Both the position numbers and the translations under genes were made by a program. A stretch of 8,547 nucleotides of DNA from Actinomycetes bacterium (lineage in GTDB: Bacteria > Actinomycetota > Actinomycetes > Actinomycetales > Beutenbergiaceae): assembly GCA_021793935.1 (NCBI GenBank), contig JAJYRV010000071.1:1-8547 (forward strand), written 5' to 3'. Under the pieces are notes generated by a model that was not told where the DNA came from, searched no databases, and saw nothing but the letters and a program-made list of their open reading frames with translations. Shown in pieces: positions 1 to 7,514 of this stretch (within the stretch, counting starts at the first letter, position 1; the number at the start of each line of letters is the position of its first letter).

Positions 1-2795
1 GCTCCGGTGCTTGCTATGCACCTGCTGCTGCCAGCCCTGACGGTGACGACGTCGTCATAAACGAGATTTACACGCGGGGCGGGAGCGCCAACCAGCCCTT
101 CACCCATAAGTTCGTGGAGTTGTACAACCCGACGGACGCGGCAATTGATCTCGATGGGTGGAGCCTGCAGTACAGGTCGAAGTCGAACACCGGAACCGGC
201 AAGGTGGACCTCGCTGGTGAAATTCCCGCGGGCGGCTTCTACCTTGTGCAAGGGGGATCGAATGCGGATAACGGTGACCCGCTGCCGGAACCGGATGCCG
301 CCGGTGGCGGGCTGAACCCCGCCGCGGGTGCGGGCATGGTGGCCTTGGTAGAGGACGACGAGAACGTGAGTTTTCCTGACGGCGATATCACCCAAGCCGC
401 CGGTATGGACCTGGTGATCGACCTCGTGGGGTACGGTGAGGCGAACGTCTTCGAGGGCGCACAAGCCCCGGTGCCTCCCAATCCGGGCTCGATCGAGCGC
501 GTGGATGGCGAGGACACCGATGACAACTCGGCGGACTTCTCGGGACTGGACTTCCCGACACCGACGAACTCCAACGGGGATACCGCTGCCCCGCCTCCCG
601 ATCCTGAGTGCGAACACGTGCCTGAGGAGCGGGTAGAGATCGCCGAAGTCCAAGGTGAAGGCGATGAGACGCCGTTCCTGGACTGCGACGTCACGACCGC
701 CGGAGTCGTCACCGCCGTGTACCCCGAAGGTGGGTTCAACGGCGCCTATATTCAGACGCCCGGCACCGGCGGAGAAATTGACCTCGATGAGCACACTGCC
801 TCCCACGGGATCTTCGTGTACGGTTCTCAGTTCGCCGGGGCGGTCAACCTCGGGGACTACGTGGAAGTCACCGGCGAAGCCACCGAGTATTTCGGCCTCA
901 CCCAGGTCGCGTTGCCGGAGTGGAATGTGCTCGATGAAGAGTTCGCCCCGGTCGAACCGGCGTTGATCACCTGGCCAGAAACTGACGAGGAGCGGGAACT
1001 CTTCGAGGGGATGCTCATCGATCCGCAGGGTGAGTACACCGTGACCAACCTGCACCAGGCGGAAATGTACGGGGAGATCGGTCTTGCGTTCGGTGATTCG
1101 CCGCTGCGCCAGCCCACGGAATACGCGCGGCCGCTCTCGGACGATGCGCTTGCGATAGAAGCGGACAACGAGGCGCGGGCGGTGAGTCTCGACGACGGGT
1201 CGAGTTGGAACTACATCAACTTCGACCGGGACTATCACGAGACCCCGATCCCGTACCTCAGCCACGACGCTCCCGTGCGGGTAGGCGCAGCGGTGACGTT
1301 CGAGGAACCGGTGATCCTCGACTGGCGTAATGACACGTGGAAGTTCCAACCCACCGGGCAAGCGGTGGGCGACCTCGACGGTTACGAGAACCTCGAGGGG
1401 CAGATCTCTGCGCCGGTAACGTTCGAAAACACCCGGGAGCCGGCGCCCGAGGTTGGAGGGGACTTGAGCATCGGAGCGTTCAACGTGCTCAACTACTTCA
1501 CCGACCTGGGGATTGATGAAGAAGGATGCGGCTTCTACACCGACCGCGAGGGCGAGCCGAGCTCTGCGGACTGGTGCGACGTCCGTGGCGCGTACAGCCA
1601 AGACAACCTCGACCGGCAGACGGCGAAGATCGTCGCCGCGATCACCGAGCTCGATGCGGATATCCTCGCGCTCCAAGAAGTTGAGAACACGCTGGAGTTC
1701 CCGAATGGAGAAAACGCCCCAGAAGGTGTTCACCCGCGCGACGTGGCGCTCGCCCAACTCGTTGAGGAGCTCAATGACGAAGCGGGCGACGGGGCCTGGG
1801 ACTACGCCCCCTCCCCGGAGGAATATCCTGACGGCGAGGACGTGATCCGCAACGCGTTCATTTACCAGACGGACGCCGCAGCGCTCGTCGGTGAGTCGGA
1901 GATCCTGCTCGATTCGGAAGAGTTCGATAACGCCCGGGAACCGCTCGCGCAGGAATTCACGCTGCTTGATGACGACGGCGACGTCGCCGACGACGCGGAG
2001 ACGGTCCTGCTGGTGACGACCCACCTGAAGTCGAAAGGATCGGGCAGGAACGAGGAGAATGAGGACCAGGGCGACGGCCAGGCGGCCTCGAATCCCGATC
2101 GCATCCGGCAGGCGACGGCAATGGCGGAGTACATCGACGAGCTCGTCGACTCCGGGATGTCGGAGAACGTGTTCATCCTCGGGGACCTGAACTCCTACAC
2201 GATGGAGGACCCGATGCAGGTGCTCTACGACGGCGGCTACACCGACATCGGCGCGACGATGACGGACGAGAAGACCTATTCCTTCGACGGAATGATCGGG
2301 TCCCTCGACCACGTGCTGGCGAACGAGGCCGGTATGAGTCTCGTCGTCGATGCCGACGTGTGGAGCGTGAATGCATACGAGAGCGTCGGGCTGGAGTACA
2401 GCCGGTTCAACTACAACGTGGTGCCGCTGTTCCAGGAATCGCCCTACCGCTCCTCCGACCACGCCCCGCTCGTGGTCGGCCTCGAGCTCGCAGCCGAAGA
2501 GCCGGACCCGGACCCAGGCGATCCGGACCCGGGTGACCCGGACCCGGGTGATCCGGACCCAGGTGACCCGGACCCAGGTGACCCGGACCCAGGTGATCCG
2601 GACCCGGGCGATCCGGACCCGACCGAGTCCGCTCCAACCGAGTCGGAACCGACCGACCCGGGTGCGGGCGGGGGAGGCCCAGATGATGATCGCCTCGACG
2701 ACACCGGGGTGAGCCTGGGGCCGCTCCTTGCCCTCGGTGGGGCTCTGCTCGCGGCCGGCGCTGGGCTCATGCTCCGCCGCCGGTACCTCGGGTAG
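1..2795 (+). CDS. ExeM/NucH-type extracellular nuclease, cell-wall anchored (5' end missing)
   Basis: The frame is open from base 3 to the TAG at 2793-2795, giving 930 visible codons; the true start lies upstream, and the GTG at 114 is internal to a conserved domain. The first visible residues (APAAA then SPDGDD) look like the end of a signal peptide. Domains in order: lamin-tail domain at about 51-580 (INEIYTRGG, FVELYNP); an OB-like region at about 630-930 with two cysteines flanking it; an EEP catalytic domain at about 1464-2490 with GAFNVLNYF, LALQEVEN, THLKSKGSG, GDLNS, LDHVL and SSDHAPLV, which supply the expected metal-binding Asn, Glu, Asp and catalytic His. A PDPGD repeat linker, LDDTG, a hydrophobic helix and RRR follow. 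The family cleaves DNA or RNA using divalent metal outside the cell; its job here is probably nucleic acid scavenging (inference). The protein is very acidic, and third-position GC looks looser than in the genes downstream. Family call is firm; substrate is unknown. Confidence 0.93.
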   Translation, partial: SGACYAPAAASPDGDDVVINEIYTRGGSANQPFTHKFVELYNPTDAAIDLDGWSLQYRSKSNTGTGKVDLAGEIPAGGFYLVQGGSNADNGDPLPEPDAAGGGLNPAAGAGMVALVEDDENVSFPDGDITQAAGMDLVIDLVGYGEANVFEGAQAPVPPNPGSIERVDGEDTDDNSADFSGLDFPTPTNSNGDTAAPPPDPECEHVPEERVEIAEVQGEGDETPFLDCDVTTAGVVTAVYPEGGFNGAYIQTPGTGGEIDLDEHTASHGIFVYGSQFAGAVNLGDYVEVTGEATEYFGLTQVALPEWNVLDEEFAPVEPALITWPETDEERELFEGMLIDPQGEYTVTNLHQAEMYGEIGLAFGDSPLRQPTEYARPLSDDALAIEADNEARAVSLDDGSSWNYINFDRDYHETPIPYLSHDAPVRVGAAVTFEEPVILDWRNDTWKFQPTGQAVGDLDGYENLEGQISAPVTFENTREPAPEVGGDLSIGAFNVLNYFTDLGIDEEGCGFYTDREGEPSSADWCDVRGAYSQDNLDRQTAKIVAAITELDADILALQEVENTLEFPNGENAPEGVHPRDVALAQLVEELNDEAGDGAWDYAPSPEEYPDGEDVIRNAFIYQTDAAALVGESEILLDSEEFDNAREPLAQEFTLLDDDGDVADDAETVLLVTTHLKSKGSGRNEENEDQGDGQAASNPDRIRQATAMAEYIDELVDSGMSENVFILGDLNSYTMEDPMQVLYDGGYTDIGATMTDEKTYSFDGMIGSLDHVLANEAGMSLVVDADVWSVNAYESVGLEYSRFNYNVVPLFQESPYRSSDHAPLVVGLELAAEEPDPDPGDPDPGDPDPGDPDPGDPDPGDPDPGDPDPGDPDPTESAPTESEPTDPGAGGGGPDDDRLDDTGVSLGPLLALGGALLAAGAGLMLRRRYLG
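2508..2621 (+). repeat. Seven 15-bp tandem repeats encoding PDPGD
   Basis: Seven in-frame copies of a 15-base unit (CCGGACCCRGGYGAY) start at 2508, 2523, 2538, 2553, 2568, 2583 and 2598, followed by a 9-base partial copy. Every copy encodes Pro-Asp-Pro-Gly-Asp. Copies differ only at the third bases of the Pro, Gly and final Asp codons, so all differences are silent. The array lies between the EEP domain and the sorting signal, where a proline-rich spacer usually lets an anchored enzyme reach through the cell wall. Confidence 0.95.
2694..2783 (+). other. C-terminal cell-wall sorting signal, variant LDDTG motif
   Basis: The last 33 residues of the nuclease have the three-part layout of a sortase substrate: a pentapeptide LDDTG (2694-2708), a hydrophobic glycine/alanine/leucine-rich stretch of about 20 residues, then RRR before the final YLG. 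The canonical motif is LPXTG, and actinobacteria also use LAXTG with class E sortases; Asp in the second position is unusual. Position, preceding spacer and tail support a wall-anchoring role. An alternative is a plain membrane anchor that is not cleaved. Confidence 0.7.
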
Positions 2796-2845
2796 CAGCA
2801 CCCCGGGAACACGACCGCTCACGGAAGGGAGCGTGAAGACCGATG

Positions 2846-2877
2846 GGGCCCGGCGAACAGATGCGTTCGCCGGGCCC
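2846..2877 (+). terminator. Perfect 13-bp stem-loop after the nuclease gene
   Basis: GGGCCCGGCGAAC (2846-2858) is exactly complementary to GTTCGCCGGGCCC (2865-2877), with a 6-base loop AGATGC. It begins about 50 bases after the nuclease stop and precedes the promoter-like motif of purL. There is no T-tract after it, which is common for actinobacterial intrinsic terminators. It most likely ends nuclease transcription; a protein-binding dyad is possible but less likely. Confidence 0.65.
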
Positions 2878-2886
2878 AGTTCGCGG

Positions 2887-2892
2887 TAGATT
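2887..2892 (+). promoter_or_regulatory. Candidate -10 box for purL
   Basis: TAGATT fits the actinobacterial -10 pattern TANNNT and lies just after the terminator-like hairpin, predicting a transcript start near 2899 and a leader of about 47 bases before purL. No convincing -35 element lies 16-19 bases upstream. The evidence is position and a short motif only. Confidence 0.35.
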
Positions 2893-2900
2893 ATGCAGTG

Positions 2901-2922
2901 GCGCGCGAAGCACAACGCGCGC
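2901..2922 (+). other. GC-rich stem-loop in the presumed purL leader
   Basis: GCGCGCG (2901-2907) pairs perfectly with CGCGCGC (2916-2922) around an 8-base loop AAGCACAA. If transcription starts near 2899, the hairpin sits at the very 5' end of the purL messenger, 12 bases before the ribosome binding site. It could stabilise the transcript or be an operator. Short GC palindromes arise easily in DNA this GC-rich, so the call is tentative. Confidence 0.3.
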
Positions 2923-2945
2923 TCCGCCAACCATGAGGAAACCGC

Positions 2946-5246
2946 GTGTCCATCGATACGATTTCAACCGCCGCCGCCACTCCTGATGAAGTTCAACCCT
3001 ACGAAGAGCTCGGGCTCACCGAAGGGGAATACACCCAGATCCGCCAGATCCTCGGCCGTAGGCCCACCGCCGCGGAACTCGCGATGTACTCGGTGATGTG
3101 GGCCGAGCACTGCTCCTACAAATCCTCCAAGCGACACCTCGCCCAGTTCGGAGAAAAGACCACCGAGGAGATGCGCAAGGACCTCCTCGTCGGGATCGGC
3201 CAGAACGCCGGCGTCGTCGACATCGGCAACGGGCTCGCCGTCACCTTCAAAGTCGAATCGCACAACAGCCCCAGTTTCATCGACCCGTTCCAAGGCGCCG
3301 CCACCGGCGTCGGGGGGATCGTGCGCGACATCATCTCCATGGGCGCCCGGCCCATCGCCGTCATGGATCAGATCCGCGCGGGCGATGTGAACCACCCCGA
3401 TACCACGCGGGTCATCACCGGGGCCGTCGCGGGCATCAGCCACTACGCCGGGGTCCTCGGCCTGCCGAACATCGGCGGCGAAACTGAATTCGACGCCGCC
3501 TACCAGGCGAACCCACTGGTCAACGCGCTCGCCGTCGGGCTCATGCGCCACGAGGACATCCACCTGGCCAACGCTTCCGGAGCGGGGAACAAGGTCGTGC
3601 TGTTCGGTTCCCGCACGGGCGGGGACGGCATCGGCGGGGCCTCCGTGCTCTCCTCCGCGGCGCTCGACGACGACGCCCCCAAGCCAAAGATGCAGGTGGG
3701 TGACCCGTTCCTGGAAAAACTCATCATCGAATGCTGCATGGAGGCCTTCGCCGGCGACCTCGTCGAAGCGATCCAGGACCTCGGCGCCGCCGGTATCTCG
3801 TGCGCGACGAGCGAACTCGCGGCGAACGGAAACTCCGGCATGCACGTGGATCTCGAACACGTGCTGCTGCGGGATGAGGAACTCAACGCCGGCGAGATCC
3901 TCATGAGTGAATCCCAGGAGCGGATGATGGCGATCGTGCGCCCGGACAAACTTCCGGCGTTCCTGGAAACGTGTGAGAAATGGGAGGTGGAAGCCGCCGT
4001 CATCGGCGAAGTCAACGATTCCCAGCGGCTCACGATCGACCACTTCGGGGAGCGGATCGTCGACGTCGACCCCAAGACCGTCGCCGACGGCGGTCCCGTG
4101 TACGACCGCCCGTACTCCCGCCCGAACTGGCAGGACGACCTCAACGCCGACCGCGCAGAAGACCTGCCCCGCCCCACCGGGCCCGCGCAGATCGCCGAAC
4201 AGATCCGCGCGCTCATCGCGAGCCCGAACCTCGCCGACAAGTCCTGGGTCACCGACCAATACGACTCCTTGGCGCGGGGGAACACCGCGCAGACCTTCCC
4301 CGATGACGCCGGCGTGGTCCGGGTGGCCGAAAGCGGGCTGGGGATCGCGCTCGCGGCCGACGCCAACGGCCGGTTCACCAAACTCGACCCGTACACCGGG
4401 GCGCAACTCTCCCTCGCGGAGTCCTACCGCAACGTTGCGTGCGCCGGTGCCCGGCCCGTCGCGATCTCCGACTGCCTCAACTTCGGCAACCCCGAGCAAC
4501 CCGAACCGATGTGGCAGCTCGTGGAAGCGATCACGGGGCTCGCCGATGGCTGCGCGGAACTGGGGATCCCGGTCACCGGTGGAAACGTCTCGCTGTACAA
4601 CTCGACGAAGAACGACTCGTTGCCCGCCGGGCACATCGACGCCTCGATCAACCCCACTCCGGTGATCGCCACGCTCGGCGTGATCGACGACGTCGCCCGC
4701 GCCATCCCCTCGGGCTGGAAGGAGGAGGGGCTCGCCGTCTACCTGCTCGGGGAGACCCGGGAGGAACTGTCGGGTTCGGAGTGGGCGCGGACCATTCACA
4801 GCCACCTCGGCGGGGTACCTCCGCAGGTGGATTTCGCCGCCGAGAAACGCCTCGCGGAGGTGCTCATCGCCGCCGGCGCGGACGTGCTGCTCGACTCCGC
4901 GCACGACCTATCCGGGGGCGGGCTCGCCCACGCCCTCGTGGAGTGCGTGCTCCGACACGGCACCGGGGTGCGGGTGGTGCTCGACGATCTCCTCGCCCGC
5001 GACGGCACCGACCTGGCGACCCTACTGTTCTCCGAGACCGGGGCGCGCGCCGTCGTCTCCGTGCCTCGGAACTTCGAGGACCGTTTCGTGAACCTGTGCC
5101 AGGTGCGCGGGCAGACAGCGGCGAAGATCGGCACGACGCAGGGCACCGGGCAGGAGGCGCGCCTGGAGATCCAGGGCGTGTTCGACGCGAGCGCCCAGGA
5201 GCTGCGCGCCCTCAGCGCGGGCGTGCTGCCGGCGCTGTTCGGTTAA
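2946..5246 (+). CDS. purL: Phosphoribosylformylglycinamidine synthase, large subunit PurL
   Basis: PurL catalyses the fourth step of de novo purine synthesis, the ATP-dependent amidation of FGAR to FGAM, in the cytoplasm. At 766 residues it is the stand-alone bacterial form, which needs PurQ (glutaminase) and PurS; it lacks the glutaminase domain of the roughly 1300-residue fused type. Visible motifs are WAEHCSYKSS (His55), VESHNSPS then GAATGVGGIVRD (103-128), PNIGGETEFD, SESQERM, PVTGGNVSLYN (about 542-552), DLSGGGLAHA (about 654) and FSETGARAVVS (about 695), matching the two AIRS-like halves. The GTG start is fixed by GAGGAA at 2935-2940, five bases upstream. An 88-base gap follows before gdhA. 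purQ and purS are not adjacent and must lie elsewhere. Confidence 0.97.
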   Translation: MSIDTISTAAATPDEVQPYEELGLTEGEYTQIRQILGRRPTAAELAMYSVMWAEHCSYKSSKRHLAQFGEKTTEEMRKDLLVGIGQNAGVVDIGNGLAVTFKVESHNSPSFIDPFQGAATGVGGIVRDIISMGARPIAVMDQIRAGDVNHPDTTRVITGAVAGISHYAGVLGLPNIGGETEFDAAYQANPLVNALAVGLMRHEDIHLANASGAGNKVVLFGSRTGGDGIGGASVLSSAALDDDAPKPKMQVGDPFLEKLIIECCMEAFAGDLVEAIQDLGAAGISCATSELAANGNSGMHVDLEHVLLRDEELNAGEILMSESQERMMAIVRPDKLPAFLETCEKWEVEAAVIGEVNDSQRLTIDHFGERIVDVDPKTVADGGPVYDRPYSRPNWQDDLNADRAEDLPRPTGPAQIAEQIRALIASPNLADKSWVTDQYDSLARGNTAQTFPDDAGVVRVAESGLGIALAADANGRFTKLDPYTGAQLSLAESYRNVACAGARPVAISDCLNFGNPEQPEPMWQLVEAITGLADGCAELGIPVTGGNVSLYNSTKNDSLPAGHIDASINPTPVIATLGVIDDVARAIPSGWKEEGLAVYLLGETREELSGSEWARTIHSHLGGVPPQVDFAAEKRLAEVLIAAGADVLLDSAHDLSGGGLAHALVECVLRHGTGVRVVLDDLLARDGTDLATLLFSETGARAVVSVPRNFEDRFVNLCQVRGQTAAKIGTTQGTGQEARLEIQGVFDASAQELRALSAGVLPALFG

Positions 5247-5247
5247 C

Positions 5248-5298
5248 ACCGCGCCGACGCGTTCGGGGGCTCGCACTACCGCGCGAGGTGGGCGCGGT
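5248..5298 (+). terminator. Inverted repeat between purL and gdhA, possible terminator or attenuator
   Basis: ACCGCGCC (5248-5255), beginning two bases after the purL stop, is exactly complementary to GGCGCGGT (5291-5298). Inside the 35-base loop, CTCGC (5270-5274) can pair with GCGAG (5283-5287). Only three T's follow. The right arm touches the TACCCT motif upstream of gdhA. It may end or reduce purL transcription before gdhA; the large loop makes a classic terminator uncertain. Confidence 0.35.
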
Positions 5299-5299
5299 T

Positions 5300-5305
5300 T
5301 ACCCT
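5300..5305 (+). promoter_or_regulatory. Weak candidate -10 box for gdhA
   Basis: TACCCT matches TANNNT and would start a transcript near 5312, about 10 bases before the AGGAAGG ribosome binding site of gdhA (5322-5328). No recognisable -35 is present. The spacer is long enough for a separate promoter, but read-through from purL is equally possible. Confidence 0.22.
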
Positions 5306-5307
5306 GA

Positions 5308-6672
<1,365 letters not shown>

Positions 6673-6690
6673 GCACCGGGGCGCGGGCGA

Positions 6691-6696
6691 TAGAAT
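6691..6696 (+). promoter_or_regulatory. -10 box placed for a leaderless transcript of the SCP-like gene
   Basis: TAGAAT is a close match to the actinobacterial -10 and ends 6 bases before the GTG at 6703. Transcription would start at or within a base of the start codon, giving a leaderless messenger, which agrees with the lack of any Shine-Dalgarno sequence there. No -35 element is evident, as is common for such promoters. Confidence 0.6.
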
Positions 6697-6702
6697 CACG
6701 GC

Positions 6703-7101
6703 GTGGCACGACGACGAATATCGCCTGCCGATGGGCAGGCCGCGCTGAGCGCGTGGGCGGCCGGCGAGGCGACGGGGGCGCAGACCCGCACCGCGGTACG
6801 CTACACGCTCGAGGAGCTCGCCGAAGCGGCGCCGGGGAATTCCGTGGAAGTGCGGGTTCCGCCCGCCGGGGTCACCCAGGTGATCGCGGGGCCGCGGCAC
6901 ACCCGGGGCACCCCGCCGAACACGGTAGAGATGGCGCCGCACGTGTGGCTGCGGCTCGTGACCGGCAAGGCGGCCTGGCAGGAGGAGGTCGCCGCGGGGA
7001 ACGTGCACGCCTCGGGCACGCGCGCCGAACTCTCCGAACACCTGCCCCTTCCCGGTGCCGTCGCCGCCGCGGGCGGGGATGGGATAACGTCTACATCGTG
7101 A
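6703..7101 (+). CDS. Small sterol-carrier-like protein (bacterial SCP ortholog family)
   Basis: This 132-residue soluble protein resembles the actinobacterial 'sterol carrier family' proteins encoded near purF, such as M. tuberculosis Rv0807 (recalled, not searched). The recognisable core is YTLEELAEAAPG, VEVRVPPAGVTQ, GPRHTRGTPPN, a WLRLVTGKAAW segment and HASGTRAELS, spanning about residues 34-111. The SCP2-like fold suggests binding of a lipid or hydrophobic ligand, but no biochemical role is established that I know of. There is no signal peptide or membrane segment. The GTG start is supported by the N-terminus MARRR and by a -10 box at 6691-6696, with no Shine-Dalgarno. The final residues GITSTS are encoded by DNA that also carries the promoter-like motif of the next gene, which overlaps by four bases (GTGA). 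Confidence 0.85.
   Translation: MARRRISPADGQAALSAWAAGEATGAQTRTAVRYTLEELAEAAPGNSVEVRVPPAGVTQVIAGPRHTRGTPPNTVEMAPHVWLRLVTGKAAWQEEVAAGNVHASGTRAELSEHLPLPGAVAAAGGDGITSTS
7085..7090 (+). promoter_or_regulatory. -10 box for a leaderless transcript of the membrane protein gene
   Basis: TAACGT matches TANNNT and ends 7 bases before the GTG at 7098, the spacing expected when transcription begins on the start codon. It lies within the last codons of the preceding gene. No Shine-Dalgarno is present for the downstream GTG, which fits leaderless initiation, though translational coupling through the GTGA overlap is an alternative. Confidence 0.45.
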
Positions 7102-7490
7102 AGGAACCTGATTTCGACGCCTCGAGTCTAGAAGATCCCGATGCCGACGCCCACGAATCTCAAGACTCCTCCGATGAGCCCGCGCCGGCTGAGCAGGGGC
7201 ACGTAGACGACCCCGAGAACTCGGATGGTTCCAGCCTGGAACGGCACGAGGATGAGGTGCTGTACGTCAAGCGCGGGTCGCTGCGACGCCGGCCGAAGTA
7301 CGGGGTGTTCGGGACGGTCGGCGGGCTCATCGGGCTCATCGCCGGGTTGGTGCTCGCGCAGGTCGGGGCGATTCCGGCGGACCAGGACTACACCCGGGTC
7401 GACCTGTCCATCGTGCTGGTGGGGATCGGCGTGCCCGTGGGGATCTTCATCGCGCTCGCGATCGGGCTGTTCCTCGACCGCCGCAAATAG
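7098..7490 (+). CDS. Small two-helix membrane protein of unknown function
   Basis: I do not recognise a named family. The 130-residue product has an acidic, probably disordered N-terminus (1-53, rich in Asp, Glu and Ser), a basic patch KRGSLRRRPK (58-67), a first membrane helix at about 69-90, a short loop, a second helix at about 103-126 and a basic end DRRK. Both helices are rich in glycine with small-residue spacing that favours tight packing. The charge pattern predicts both termini in the cytoplasm. The GTG start overlaps the previous stop (GTGA); the frame stays open far upstream, but that part shadows gdhA and the SCP-like gene. It ends 24 bases before the first purF start candidate. 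Similar short RRxPxYG-type membrane proteins seem familiar from actinobacteria (recollection, unsearched). Confidence 0.75.
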   Translation: MKEPDFDASSLEDPDADAHESQDSSDEPAPAEQGHVDDPENSDGSSLERHEDEVLYVKRGSLRRRPKYGVFGTVGGLIGLIAGLVLAQVGAIPADQDYTRVDLSIVLVGIGVPVGIFIALAIGLFLDRRK

Positions 7491-7514
7491 CCCGCAGCCG
7501 CAATCTATGGGATC

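Noticed and set aside
3..20. Lipoprotein lipobox at SGAC near the start of the window
   Set aside because: The residues before Cys (Ser-Gly-Ala) do not fit the lipobox, which needs Leu, Val or Ile at -3, and the protein already has a C-terminal wall anchor.
2444..2812. Minus-strand frame rich in GSGSP repeats
   Set aside because: It is the antisense translation of the PDPGD repeat array; the plus-strand frame belongs to a complete domain architecture.
2816..2833. Short inverted repeat CGCTC/GAGCG after the nuclease stop
   Set aside because: It has only five base pairs, and the 13-bp hairpin directly downstream explains termination better.
2964..4904. 646-codon open frame on the minus strand opposite purL
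   Set aside because: It mirrors the purL codons; strong third-position GC bias removes stops from the antisense frame. The translation is Arg/Val/Gly/Asp-rich without any recognisable domain, and purL is certain.
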